Origin: Phragmitibacter sp.
Lineage (GTDB): Bacteria > Verrucomicrobiota > Verrucomicrobiia > Verrucomicrobiales > Verrucomicrobiaceae
Direction of reading: 5' to 3'
Length of the DNA: 39,584 nucleotides
Assembly (NCBI GenBank): GCA_025361865.1
Contig: JANYJH010000046.1
Location: forward strand, 1 to 39,584
In this document: positions 31,848-39,584 of the stretch, in pieces
How the letters are laid out: every line of letters starts with the position of its first letter
Position numbering within the stretch: position 1 is the first letter of the stretch
Translations under genes and position numbers: made by a program
The notes under the pieces: model-generated
Told to the model about the DNA's origin: nothing
Database searches by the model: none
Seen by the model: the letters and a program-made list of their open reading frames with translations, nothing else

Positions 31848-33494
31848 ATGCACGCCGCACTTCGCCTTCATCCTGCTGATGACCTCATCGTCGCTTTGCG
31901 TCCGTTGAAGGCTGCCGAGGCCATCTCCGTGGACGGGCTGAGCTACACACTTCGTGAAGACATCGGCGCAAAGCATAAATTCGCCGCGAGGGATCTGACG
32001 GCTGATCAAAGGGTCATCATGTATGGCGTCACCGTTGGTCGGACCACGCAGGCCGTGAGCGCGGGCTCGCTGATCCACACGCATAATCTCAAGCACGCCA
32101 GCGATGGCTTTGGCGGGAAGCAGCGGGACATCGCGTGGACACCTCCAGAGGTCAACCGATGGAAGGCGCAGACCTTTAGCGGCTTCAAGCGTCCACAAGG
32201 CCCTGCTGGCACGGCGAACCACTGGCTCGTCATCCCACTCGTCTTTTGTGAGAACCGGAATCTCGCCTTCATGCGCGAGGCTTTGTTGAACGAACTCGGC
32301 TACCGCAAGACGGGCCCGTATCAAGGCTTCGCGCGTCGTCTGGCCGAGTTGCAGAAGCGTGGCGCATCCACAGAAGACATCGAAGCCGCTGCGCTCGATT
32401 TTGATGAAACCGATCAACCAACGCCGCTTTTTCCCTTCGTGGATGGCGTGCAGTTTCTGGAGCATGGTCTCGGCTGCGGCGGCACGCGACAGGACGCGGA
32501 GGCGCTCTGTGGGCTGCTCGCAGGCTACATCAATCATCCCAATCTCGCCGGGGCCACGGTGCTCAGTCTAGGCTGTCAGCACGCGCAAGTCAGTATCTTG
32601 GAACATGAACTGGCCAAGCGGAATCCGCATTTTTCCAAGCCACTCTACATCTTCGAGCAACAGAAATGCGCTAGCGAACGTGACATGATGGCCAAGGCGA
32701 TCAAAGCCACGTTCCTCGGCGTGGCGGCCGCGAACGATCTCCGACGCGAACCAACGCCGCTTAGCGAAATCATCCTCGGCCTCAACTGCGGTGGCAGCGA
32801 TGGCTTCTCCGGCATCTCCGCGAACCCCGCCATCGGCCATGTCACGGACCTTCTCGTCGCTCTGGGAGGAACCGTTGCGTTGCCTGAATTCCCCGAGCTG
32901 TGCGGCATCGAACAAGACCTGTGCGACCGATGCGTGAGCCATGAACTGGCGGACCGCTTCGTCCAACTCATGCGGGCCTATCAAAGCGCTGCCGAAGCCT
33001 GTGGCAGCGGCTTCGACGCGAATCCTTCACCGGGCAACATCCGTGATGGCCTCATCACTGATGCGATCAAATCCGCCGGAGCCGCGAAGAAAGGCGGCAC
33101 CTCGCCGATCACTGACGTGCTCGACTATCCCGAGCCACTCACCAAGTCCGGCCTCGCGCTCGTCTGCACGCCCGGCAACGATGTTGAAAGCACGACCGCC
33201 ATCACCGGCGCAGGCTGCACCGTCACCCTCTTCTCCACGGGTCTCGGCACGCCGACAGGAAATCCCATTTGTCCGATCCTCAAAATCAGCACTCACACAG
33301 ACCTTGCCGAGCGCATGAAAGACATCATCGACTTCGATACCGGCCCTATTATTACCGGTGAAAAAACCGTCGAGCAGATGGGCGAGGCCATGCTCAATCT
33401 CGTCATCGAAACCGCCAGCGGTCGTTACACGCCAAAGGCCGTATCACTAGGCCAGAACGACTTCCTGCCCTGGAAGCGCGGGGTGTCGTTGTAA
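31848..33494 (+). CDS. uxaA: UxaA-family altronate/galactarate dehydratase
   Basis: N-terminal SAF-like domain (about 1-95; ends with IHTHNLK) followed by the catalytic GD_AH_C part: GCGGTRQD, LSLGCQH, CSRSRD-like CASERDM and LNCGGSDGFSGISANPAIG. These are the conserved blocks of the altronate/galactarate dehydratases, which remove water from D-altronate or D-galactarate. At 548 residues the length fits both. Start at 31848. Divergent from feoA. Its 3' end nearly touches a secreted glycosidase-like gene, convergent, so the two are not co-transcribed; the local theme is still carbohydrate breakdown. Confidence 0.85.
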   Translation: MHAALRLHPADDLIVALRPLKAAEAISVDGLSYTLREDIGAKHKFAARDLTADQRVIMYGVTVGRTTQAVSAGSLIHTHNLKHASDGFGGKQRDIAWTPPEVNRWKAQTFSGFKRPQGPAGTANHWLVIPLVFCENRNLAFMREALLNELGYRKTGPYQGFARRLAELQKRGASTEDIEAAALDFDETDQPTPLFPFVDGVQFLEHGLGCGGTRQDAEALCGLLAGYINHPNLAGATVLSLGCQHAQVSILEHELAKRNPHFSKPLYIFEQQKCASERDMMAKAIKATFLGVAAANDLRREPTPLSEIILGLNCGGSDGFSGISANPAIGHVTDLLVALGGTVALPEFPELCGIEQDLCDRCVSHELADRFVQLMRAYQSAAEACGSGFDANPSPGNIRDGLITDAIKSAGAAKKGGTSPITDVLDYPEPLTKSGLALVCTPGNDVESTTAITGAGCTVTLFSTGLGTPTGNPICPILKISTHTDLAERMKDIIDFDTGPIITGEKTVEQMGEAMLNLVIETASGRYTPKAVSLGQNDFLPWKRGVSL

Positions 33495-33499
33495 GCGTA

Positions 33500-35125
33500 T
33501 TACTTGAGAGCGAGGTCAATGAAGACGATCTCCGCAGCACTTCCAGCCTCAAGCATCACGGCAAGCTGGTTCAAGCCATCGTGCGGAAAAGTCGCTGGGA
33601 CAAGCCACGCTCGCAAGGTCTGCGGCGTGCCGAGAAGGGATGGATAAGGATCAGGATAAGGCTCCGTGATGTCGCTCGTTGGGCTCAATGCCTTGCCGTT
33701 AAGAGAAACGATGAAGCGTTGATCCGTGATAGGCTCTGAGGTTTGTAAGCGCATCCGACCTCCGCTCTTCCAGCCATTCATGGGGGGAGCGAGATCAAGG
33801 ACGAACTTGGCAGTCTGACCCAGTGCGATCTTGCGCGGCACCGGAGTTGGCTTGGTGCCGGGTGCGCGCCAGCCGGGCGCGAGGAACCAATGCTGGGGCT
33901 GTTGGGCCAACCCTGAAGGATCACGCAGACGTTTGAAGACCTCGAACGGCGGCTCATGAAACGGGCCGCGATCAGCGCCACCATGCTCGCGATAGTAGGC
34001 GAAGTTAAAGAGGCTCATGCCGTCCGCACCGCGCGCATAGGCTTGATGGGCGGTGCTTTGGAACTGCTCTTGAGTCGTGCGCCGAAAGGGGAAGACATCG
34101 TAGCCTTCGCGAAGCTTCGGCCCATTCCAAGTCGAGTGACACATCTCAAAGTAGAGCGCAGCCTTGGGGACTTGTTGGCGAATGGTCGCGAGATCGTGAT
34201 GCTGTGTGGTGAAGTAGTGAGCTGAAGCATTCACCATGTCCAGGCCCGCAGCGATCATCGCAGGCAGGTCCAAACCCAAGAGATCCAACGTCTCAAGATA
34301 GCAGGGCACGCGGGCGCAGAGCCAACGTCGTTTGCCTTCGCGAGCAGTGCGATCCAACAGCAAACGCACCTCTTTCACGAAGCCAGTCATGATCGCACAA
34401 CGCTGCTCCCGTATGGTCTCGTCAGTTCGGAAGAAGCTGTAGAAGCGTAGAAAATCCAGCTCCAAGCCATCAAGGTCGTAGTTCTCACAGAGCTCCGTAA
34501 TGAGCGCTAGCTTCTGCGCACGAACCTCCGGCACAGCCCAGTTCTGCACGAGATCAGCCGCACGCTTAGAGCCGGGCTTGATGCGATACTCGGGATGCTC
34601 GCAGTAGAAGCGCGTGACGCTCATGCATATGCTGGAGCCCGGCTTATCACCGGGTGCGGGATCAGCGAATTCCTTGTGATGCGCATCATTGAGTCGGAAT
34701 GAAATGAACGCTGCCTGCCCACGGAGATGACAGCGCTCGATGAAGACCTTCACCACATCACCACCGTTGAGCACGTATTGACCAAACGAATCCGGCACTT
34801 GGGCATAGCGTTGCTTGATCCAGGCATAATGCTCTGCTAGCGGCAGCACCTTGCTCGGCCACATGGGCACCATGCCGAGACCGGGTTGCAGGAAATGAGC
34901 ATCAACACCGGTGCCTGCGACCTCATCAATCGTGACCTCTAAAGCCGCAGCCGTGAACGGCTCGCGTGCCTTATGAAATGGGCTGACACAGCTCGTGATG
35001 TTCGTGGTGTCATTGCTATAGATCAGCTTGAATGGAGCCTTGTCTTGGGCCTGTTCAGCACCACGCAAAGGCATCGCTGCAATCGATCCTACGGCGATAC
35101 GATGGAACTGCCTGCGGTTCATCAA
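33500..35125 (-). CDS. Tat-exported glycosidase-like protein
   Basis: The protein begins MMNRRQFHRIAVGSIAAMP, a twin-arginine signal (RRQF). The middle shows YDLDGLELDFLRFYSFF, like the Asp-rich strand in GHL10/TIM-barrel glycoside-hydrolase-like proteins, with LCARVPCYLETLDLLGLDL and MVNASAHYFTTQHHDL as further barrel-like strands. Residues 430-541 look like a beta-sandwich. Specific family unsure; substrate unknown. Three bases downstream of the large haem protein gene on the same strand, so probably one operon, which points to joint action on a polysaccharide. Confidence 0.6.
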   Translation of the reverse strand: MMNRRQFHRIAVGSIAAMPLRGAEQAQDKAPFKLIYSNDTTNITSCVSPFHKAREPFTAAALEVTIDEVAGTGVDAHFLQPGLGMVPMWPSKVLPLAEHYAWIKQRYAQVPDSFGQYVLNGGDVVKVFIERCHLRGQAAFISFRLNDAHHKEFADPAPGDKPGSSICMSVTRFYCEHPEYRIKPGSKRAADLVQNWAVPEVRAQKLALITELCENYDLDGLELDFLRFYSFFRTDETIREQRCAIMTGFVKEVRLLLDRTAREGKRRWLCARVPCYLETLDLLGLDLPAMIAAGLDMVNASAHYFTTQHHDLATIRQQVPKAALYFEMCHSTWNGPKLREGYDVFPFRRTTQEQFQSTAHQAYARGADGMSLFNFAYYREHGGADRGPFHEPPFEVFKRLRDPSGLAQQPQHWFLAPGWRAPGTKPTPVPRKIALGQTAKFVLDLAPPMNGWKSGGRMRLQTSEPITDQRFIVSLNGKALSPTSDITEPYPDPYPSLLGTPQTLRAWLVPATFPHDGLNQLAVMLEAGSAAEIVFIDLALK

Positions 35126-35128
35126 GGC

Positions 35129-38100
35129 TTACTTCTTCAACTCCTCGCCCGTCCAGAAAGTGGCACGCGCGCTGTTCGCATCACGCACGGCTTTGACTTC
35201 ATCAGGCTTCACCGCCGGGGCTTGGTTGCCGAAGTTGCTGCGCACATAACTCAGCACATCCGCCATCTGCTGATCGTTCAGACCCATCGGCGGCATGGGG
35301 ATGGGCGCGACTTGTTTGAAGTCTTCGCCTTTCACTTTGATGGGACCATTGAGGCCGTGCATGACGATCTTGCTCAGCGTCCCCGCATCGCCTGCAATCC
35401 AATCACTGGCTGCGAGCGGTGGATAGATGCCGGGCAAACCGAGGCCAGTGGGCTGATGGCAATTCAGGCAAAGCGCATCATAAACGGCCTTGCCCGGATG
35501 CTCGATCACGGGCGCCGCATTGGCGATCTTCTTCACGAAGACGAGCTGGGCATCGCTGAATTTCAATTGGCTCATCACCGGCAGGAACTGTGGCTTCAGG
35601 CTCTTCACGACTTGAGCCAGCGCGTAGTCGATGAACTTATCACGGGGACTGTCGAGCGCTTGAGCCGCCACCGCGATGGCCTCTGGCTTCAGCACATGCG
35701 CACAGGCCACGACGCTTTCCAAACGCACGCGCGGGTTTTCATCGTGAATGCTTTTGGTGAGCAAAGTAAGCACGTCGGGTAACCGATCTGCCCAGTTACC
35801 AGCAACGCGCGCGCCATAAGCGCGGACGCGGGCATCCTTGGCGGCGAGAAGCTTCGTCAGCAGCGCCGGACGTGGTGACTCATGCGCTTCAAAGATCCCA
35901 CATACTTCCATCAGAAGATGCTCGTCATTGATCTTGGTGATGAACGCATCCGCCGCTTTGAGCACCTCATCGCTGGGCGCATCGAAGAGCAGACGCTTGG
36001 CCTGATAGCAGGTCCAGCGCTCAGGGGAACTCAGTTGTTCGAGTAGCTTATTCGGCTTCATCGAAGCGAGATCAGGCTGCTTCACGCTGGCCCGTCCTTT
36101 GGCGGAGATGCGCCAGATGCGGCCATGCGTGCGGTCGCGCTTTGGATCGGCATAGCTGGCCTGATAATGGCCGATGACGGGATTGAACCAGTCCGCGACA
36201 TACATCGCGCCATCAGGACCGACGCTCACATCCACGGGGCGGAAGGCGGTGCTGGAGGAACGCACGAGCTTGGGCAACTGCTCGCTCTTGAAGCCTGAGC
36301 CGTCATCGCTCAAACGATGCAGCTCGACCACGTTGCCAAAGTAACCGCCGATCAAAGCGCAACCTTGAATGTCATCCGGCAGCGCACGGGTGCCGATGAA
36401 GTCGAGCGAGTTGGTCTTCGGATTGGTGAAGAACATATTGCCCACGCCGTGGTATTCATCGGGGTCCTTGATGCTGACCATGCCAGGAACCGTGTAGTAG
36501 CCATCGGGCCGGTCGCCGCTTTTATGGAAGACCTGATTGTAATCATCAAAGGCCACGCCCCAGCAGTTGTGCCCCGCTTTGCCGCCGTTGAAGTAGCCCT
36601 CGAGTTTCTGCGTGCGCGGGTTCAAGCGCCACACGCCCGCCTTCTCCAGCACCGCGAGACCATGCGCGCTCTCGACCCGCGAGAACGCATGAAGCCCTTG
36701 CGTGAACCACAGGCTGCCATCGGGACCATGCGTGATGCTGTTCGCTAGCTGATGCGTATCTCCAATGCCGAAGCCGCTGAACAGAACCCGCTTCGTGTCC
36801 GCTTTGCCATCGCCGTCTGTATCGCGCAGATGGATGATCTGATCAAAGTCGCACACGAACAAGCCGCCCTCACCGGGCTCGAGTCCTTCCACCATCGTCA
36901 GGCCTTCGGCAAACTTGTGAGACTTGTCAGCCTTACCGTCATGATCGGTGTCTTCGAGCACCAGAATGAAATCCGAGGGCTTCACGCCCGGAACGGTTTG
37001 CGGATAGGTTGAAGAACAGGCGACAAACATGCGTCCGCGCTCATCCCAGGTGATCTGCGTGGGTTTGGCGACGCCAAGTTCTTCGCTGGCAAAGAGGTTG
37101 ATTTCATAGCCCTCAGCCACGGTGAAGCTCGCGAGTTCATCCGCTGCGCTGATGACGGCGGGTGTGGCCACCGGCACCGGTGGCGACGACACGATAGGCT
37201 CGACTTTTTCACCGCGTGCGATGGCCTGGATGTTCGCGTCCAGCTTCGCCACCATCGGCTTGCGCGCTTCAAAGCTTTCCTTCAGCGAGGGTGCGATCTC
37301 GGAGGGCTTACCGAACTTCTGGGTCACGCGGTCGCCATAGACGAAAGACCAGTTCGCAGGCCGCCACGTATCAAAGAACAAACGGTTCTTCTCGACTATC
37401 GCGGTGCGCAAGGCGGACAAGTCATCGCCCTCGCTGAAGGAGGCACCGAGCTGTTGCGCGATGATCTTCGCCACCACTCGCAGGCCTTCTTCATTGAGAT
37501 GCAGGCCGTTGTCCGTGAGCCGTGGCAGCGAGGCATCACGCTTCGACAAAGGCGTGAACAGATCGACGAATACCGCGCCGCGATGCTTCGCGATTTCGCG
37601 CACGGCATCGGCATAAGCTTTCACGTCCGCGTTGCGCTGCGTGAGGTCGGGCGCATGAGAGGCCACAGGTTTCTCGAATGGCATTGGCGAGATCAAAACC
37701 AAGCGCTGCGTGCGTGATGAAAACTGATCGATCAAGCGATGATACGCGGAGGAGAACTGAGGCAACTTGGCCACGCCGTCAAAAGCTTCCACCTGTCCGA
37801 ACTGCGCCATCACGATGCTGGCCCCCGTGGCATCCAGTTGAGCCTTCCACTCGCCGAAGTTCAAGTCGCGCCACTGCTCATAAACGGTATCGCCTTCCCA
37901 GGCCATCGAACGGAAGCTCGGTGCCTTCTGCGCAAAAGCTGTGGCCAGGATCGACTCCAATTCACCGGCCTTCTGCTCGCGCGCCAGATTGGTTTGTCCG
38001 GCGAACACCACTACTTCATTTGGCTCCAGCGTGAACTTGCCGTCCTTGAACGCAGGCAGCGTCACAGCGGCATTGTCGGGATTACCGAAGCGATTCAGAA

Positions 38101-38752
38101 TCTCTTTTTCTTCCGGCACGAGGTCATCGGGCAGGGCTTCGATACGGATGTTCCGATAACTCACGATGGCCTTGTTCTTGCCGTGAATCTGGAGCGCGAT
38201 CACGCCATCTTTTTCAATAGCCGGGTCTGTCTCCGTGTAGTCCGCGGTCGGCTTGCCATTCACGAAAAGCTGGATGCGATTCGCTTCCGCCCGGATCTCA
38301 TAGGAGTTCCATTCACCGGGTTTCTCCAGCTTCTCCATCAACTCCTTGTTCGCGAGGAGAAGCATCTTCTTCCGTCGTGACTCATCATAGAGGCAACCGG
38401 AGTAACCCGCGCCGATGTCCGCCTGGAAGCCGCTCATTTCATTCGGCGGCTGCGGGATGCGCTTACTGCGGAACTGCACGCCGCCGTTCACGAAGCCCTC
38501 CGTGCCCACCAGTTTGTATTCCAGCTTGAGATGGAAATTGCGATAGCTCTTCGTCGTGGCTAGGAACTCGTTCTGCGGATTGCCTTCCATTGAGCCGCCG
38601 ACAAACGCTCCGTCTTCGATCCGCCAGACCTTCGTCGTCTCACCTTCCCAACCGTTGAAGGTTTTGCCATCAAAGATCGGAACGAGTCCCGCATGGGCCG
38701 TGATGGCAGTCAGGAACAACAGGGCGAGGGAAGGGAGAGGAATCAATTTCAC
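35129..38752 (-). CDS. Large secreted PVC-type haem protein, DUF1080/SGNH/beta-propeller/HEAT/cytochrome c
   Basis: From the GTG start at 38752 the protein has a signal peptide (KLIPLPSLALLFLTAITAHAG), a DUF1080 domain (3-keto-disaccharide hydrolase fold; about 22-204, LVPIFDGKTFNGW), an SGNH-like domain (244-434), a PVC-type propeller (534-884, with repeated DTDGDGKADT-type Ca-like loops), HEAT-like helices (904-1059) and a cytochrome c domain with CLNCH at 1095-1099 and a candidate axial Met in PPMGLND near 1156. The SGNH block I reads FAGQTN where active enzymes have GDS, while Asp 414/His 418 (DNGLHL) are kept. Family members in Planctomycetes/Verrucomicrobia are thought to oxidise sugars in the periplasm. 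Start uncertain: upstream ATG codons at 38935 and 38869 are in frame. Confidence 0.85.
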   Translation of the reverse strand: MKLIPLPSLALLFLTAITAHAGLVPIFDGKTFNGWEGETTKVWRIEDGAFVGGSMEGNPQNEFLATTKSYRNFHLKLEYKLVGTEGFVNGGVQFRSKRIPQPPNEMSGFQADIGAGYSGCLYDESRRKKMLLLANKELMEKLEKPGEWNSYEIRAEANRIQLFVNGKPTADYTETDPAIEKDGVIALQIHGKNKAIVSYRNIRIEALPDDLVPEEKEILNRFGNPDNAAVTLPAFKDGKFTLEPNEVVVFAGQTNLAREQKAGELESILATAFAQKAPSFRSMAWEGDTVYEQWRDLNFGEWKAQLDATGASIVMAQFGQVEAFDGVAKLPQFSSAYHRLIDQFSSRTQRLVLISPMPFEKPVASHAPDLTQRNADVKAYADAVREIAKHRGAVFVDLFTPLSKRDASLPRLTDNGLHLNEEGLRVVAKIIAQQLGASFSEGDDLSALRTAIVEKNRLFFDTWRPANWSFVYGDRVTQKFGKPSEIAPSLKESFEARKPMVAKLDANIQAIARGEKVEPIVSSPPVPVATPAVISAADELASFTVAEGYEINLFASEELGVAKPTQITWDERGRMFVACSSTYPQTVPGVKPSDFILVLEDTDHDGKADKSHKFAEGLTMVEGLEPGEGGLFVCDFDQIIHLRDTDGDGKADTKRVLFSGFGIGDTHQLANSITHGPDGSLWFTQGLHAFSRVESAHGLAVLEKAGVWRLNPRTQKLEGYFNGGKAGHNCWGVAFDDYNQVFHKSGDRPDGYYTVPGMVSIKDPDEYHGVGNMFFTNPKTNSLDFIGTRALPDDIQGCALIGGYFGNVVELHRLSDDGSGFKSEQLPKLVRSSSTAFRPVDVSVGPDGAMYVADWFNPVIGHYQASYADPKRDRTHGRIWRISAKGRASVKQPDLASMKPNKLLEQLSSPERWTCYQAKRLLFDAPSDEVLKAADAFITKINDEHLLMEVCGIFEAHESPRPALLTKLLAAKDARVRAYGARVAGNWADRLPDVLTLLTKSIHDENPRVRLESVVACAHVLKPEAIAVAAQALDSPRDKFIDYALAQVVKSLKPQFLPVMSQLKFSDAQLVFVKKIANAAPVIEHPGKAVYDALCLNCHQPTGLGLPGIYPPLAASDWIAGDAGTLSKIVMHGLNGPIKVKGEDFKQVAPIPMPPMGLNDQQMADVLSYVRSNFGNQAPAVKPDEVKAVRDANSARATFWTGEELKK

Positions 38753-38963
38753 GCGAAGGAAGAGACTTGGATTGGACGAAGGCTTGAATACGCGATGGAT
38801 GCGGCGGATCAATCGCGCTCTTGCAGGTGGAGAGGAAAGCAGGCGATCAAAGTAGCCATCAGCGCTCATCATGCAGAGTGATGATAGCCACTTTGCTTCG
38901 CGGAAGACGCGGGCAGGAAATGAAGCGTGTCCCACTTTTAATCAGTGCCGCCATTGAACGTGC

Positions 38964-38985
38964 TTTCAGGGGAGACAGCCTGAAA
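38964..38985. other. Perfect hairpin TTTCAGG/CCTGAAA
   Basis: Seven-base arms with an eight-base loop, in the non-coding stretch upstream of the haem protein. No T run follows, so not a standard terminator. Confidence 0.4.
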
Positions 38986-39041
38986 TCCCTGCTTCCGGCT
39001 TTCCAGATAGGCCTTTCACAGATCGTTCATCGCAAGACGCG

Positions 39042-39263
39042 TCAGAGCCGAGCACCGACGGCTAGGCGCGAGACAGACTGAGCGAAGCGAGACCCGCGGA
39101 GGAGGCGGGCGAAGTCCTTATACCAGCCCACATCAGTGGCCTCCGTTCTGAGGCTGTATGGTTTCCTGCGCAAGACCCCATGCAAGCGATCCTCCAGCTC
39201 ACCCGGAATGGTTGGGATGATGAAGGGGGCATTTTCCGTCCCTTCCGTGGACTTAGGTGTGTT
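39042..39263 (-). pseudogene. Integron-type integrase N-terminal fragment
   Basis: On the - strand this open stretch encodes IPGELEDRLHGVLRRKPY followed by SLRTEATDVGWYKDFARLLR. The pattern [KH]YSLRTE..YVGWY+.F is that of the N-terminal core-binding domain of tyrosine recombinases of the integron-integrase group. After this the frame loses similarity (expected a FHG..HP motif) and stops at 39042; no ATG precedes the motif. So it is a remnant of about 50 codons. The catalytic part is absent. Confidence 0.5.
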
Positions 39264-39374
39264 TTATCCCGTTTTTGAGGAAGTGGCCAACAATCCGGCC
39301 CGCTGCGACGAAATAGGTCGAGAAATGTTGTCTATAAAGCGAATCACTGACAAACTCACATTATTGTTAACGAT

Positions 39375-39563
39375 CTAACTGTTCGGGCAGGTAACAGAGT
39401 CCCCCGCCAATATCCATGAAGCATAGCCTACTGAAGAATGAATCAGCCGATTTGTGGCAAGGTCTTGGGCGTCTGATAAATGACTTCCTCCTGACGATAG
39501 CCCGGCATCGAAGCCGAGGATGAGATCGACCGCAGTGCGCAGCGCGGCGGCAAAATCATTCAT
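39375..39563 (-). pseudogene. Possible truncated tungstate/molybdate-type ABC permease start
   Basis: A frame opening MNDFAAALRTAVDLILGFDAG looks like the N-terminus of TupB-like ABC permeases, but after about 22 codons the sequence no longer resembles a permease (no transmembrane helix follows) and ends at 39375. The break near 39497 might be a deletion or insertion joint with the integrase remnant next to it. The match is short, so this is tentative. Confidence 0.3.
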
Positions 39564-39584
39564 GCCGCATCAATAGCATGGGTC

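Larger units (their letters stand above)
38936..39584. other. Decayed region with hairpins and gene remnants
   Basis: No complete gene is visible in these 649 bases. It contains a perfect 7-bp hairpin (TTTCAGG/CCTGAAA, 38964-38985), another hairpin with CCCGC/GCGGG arms (39093-39109), an integrase-like fragment on the - strand and a possible permease start at the right end. The left part should contain the promoter of the large haem protein. Confidence 0.5.

Noticed and set aside
39136-39378. 80-codon frame on + strand
   Set aside because: Its first half is the antisense of the integrase remnant; no protein-like features or good ribosome binding site.

Overview
The window looks like a chromosomal segment of a Verrucomicrobiota bacterium, most likely Verrucomicrobiaceae (Prosthecobacter-like). 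Reasons: a very large secreted PVC-type haem protein fused to a DUF1080 domain, a GYF-domain/pilin-like membrane protein, a Ser/Thr kinase fused to a beta-helix next to an ECF-type sigma factor, a free-standing S23 four-helix-bundle gene, fairly high GC, and few strong Shine-Dalgarno sites. No rRNA or tRNA gene, CRISPR array, intact IS element or prophage was seen.

Layout. 1-2114: AT-richer module (-) with a Cys-Cys repeat (galaxin-like) secreted protein, a coupled exported protein and a small secreted peptide. 2201-5545: (+) operon of a secreted alpha/beta hydrolase, a short O-antigen-ligase-like membrane protein, a membrane-anchored rhodanese and a MauE/DoxX redox membrane protein. 5562-10684: a large exported unknown, a diacylglycerol/lipid kinase, a membrane protein and PPK2 polyphosphate kinase. 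10708-11201: MazF-type toxin/antitoxin. 11258-15337: S-adenosylmethionine cycle locus, metK and ahcY with an S23 gene between them, divergent from an ArsR-HTH/methyltransferase fusion resembling SahR. 15388-16194: GYF/DUF4190/pilin-like protein, then an inverted-repeat element. 16388-20195: ExbB-ExbD-TPR envelope energy-transduction operon. 20439-22335: uvrC and a small YHS-like exported protein. 22425-26809: methyltransferase, Ser/Thr kinase with beta-helix, small membrane protein, divergent ECF sigma factor. 26860-27485: VapBC-type pair. 27491-31745: feoA-feoB-small Cys-rich FeoB-associated peptide-gluQ-aldo/keto reductase operon. 31848-38752: sugar-acid dehydratase (UxaA), Tat-exported glycosidase-like protein and the multidomain PVC haem protein, probably carbohydrate catabolism. 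38936-39584: decayed DNA with an integron-type integrase remnant and a possible transporter-gene remnant.

The most unusual signal is a set of short intergenic arrays phased at seven bases. Two of them are built the same way: a degenerate heptamer array on the + strand, a spacer, and an array of the same family on the - strand pointing back at it. One pair (AGATNNN family) encloses the S23 gene between metK and ahcY; the other (AG[T/G]AGNN family) fills the exbB-uvrC gap. Shorter 7/8-mer runs occur at 3178-3198, 7695-7732 and 20325-20345. Heptanucleotide repeats are known in cyanobacteria (STRR); the paired inward-facing form around an S23 gene may be a mobile cassette and deserves a genome-wide look.
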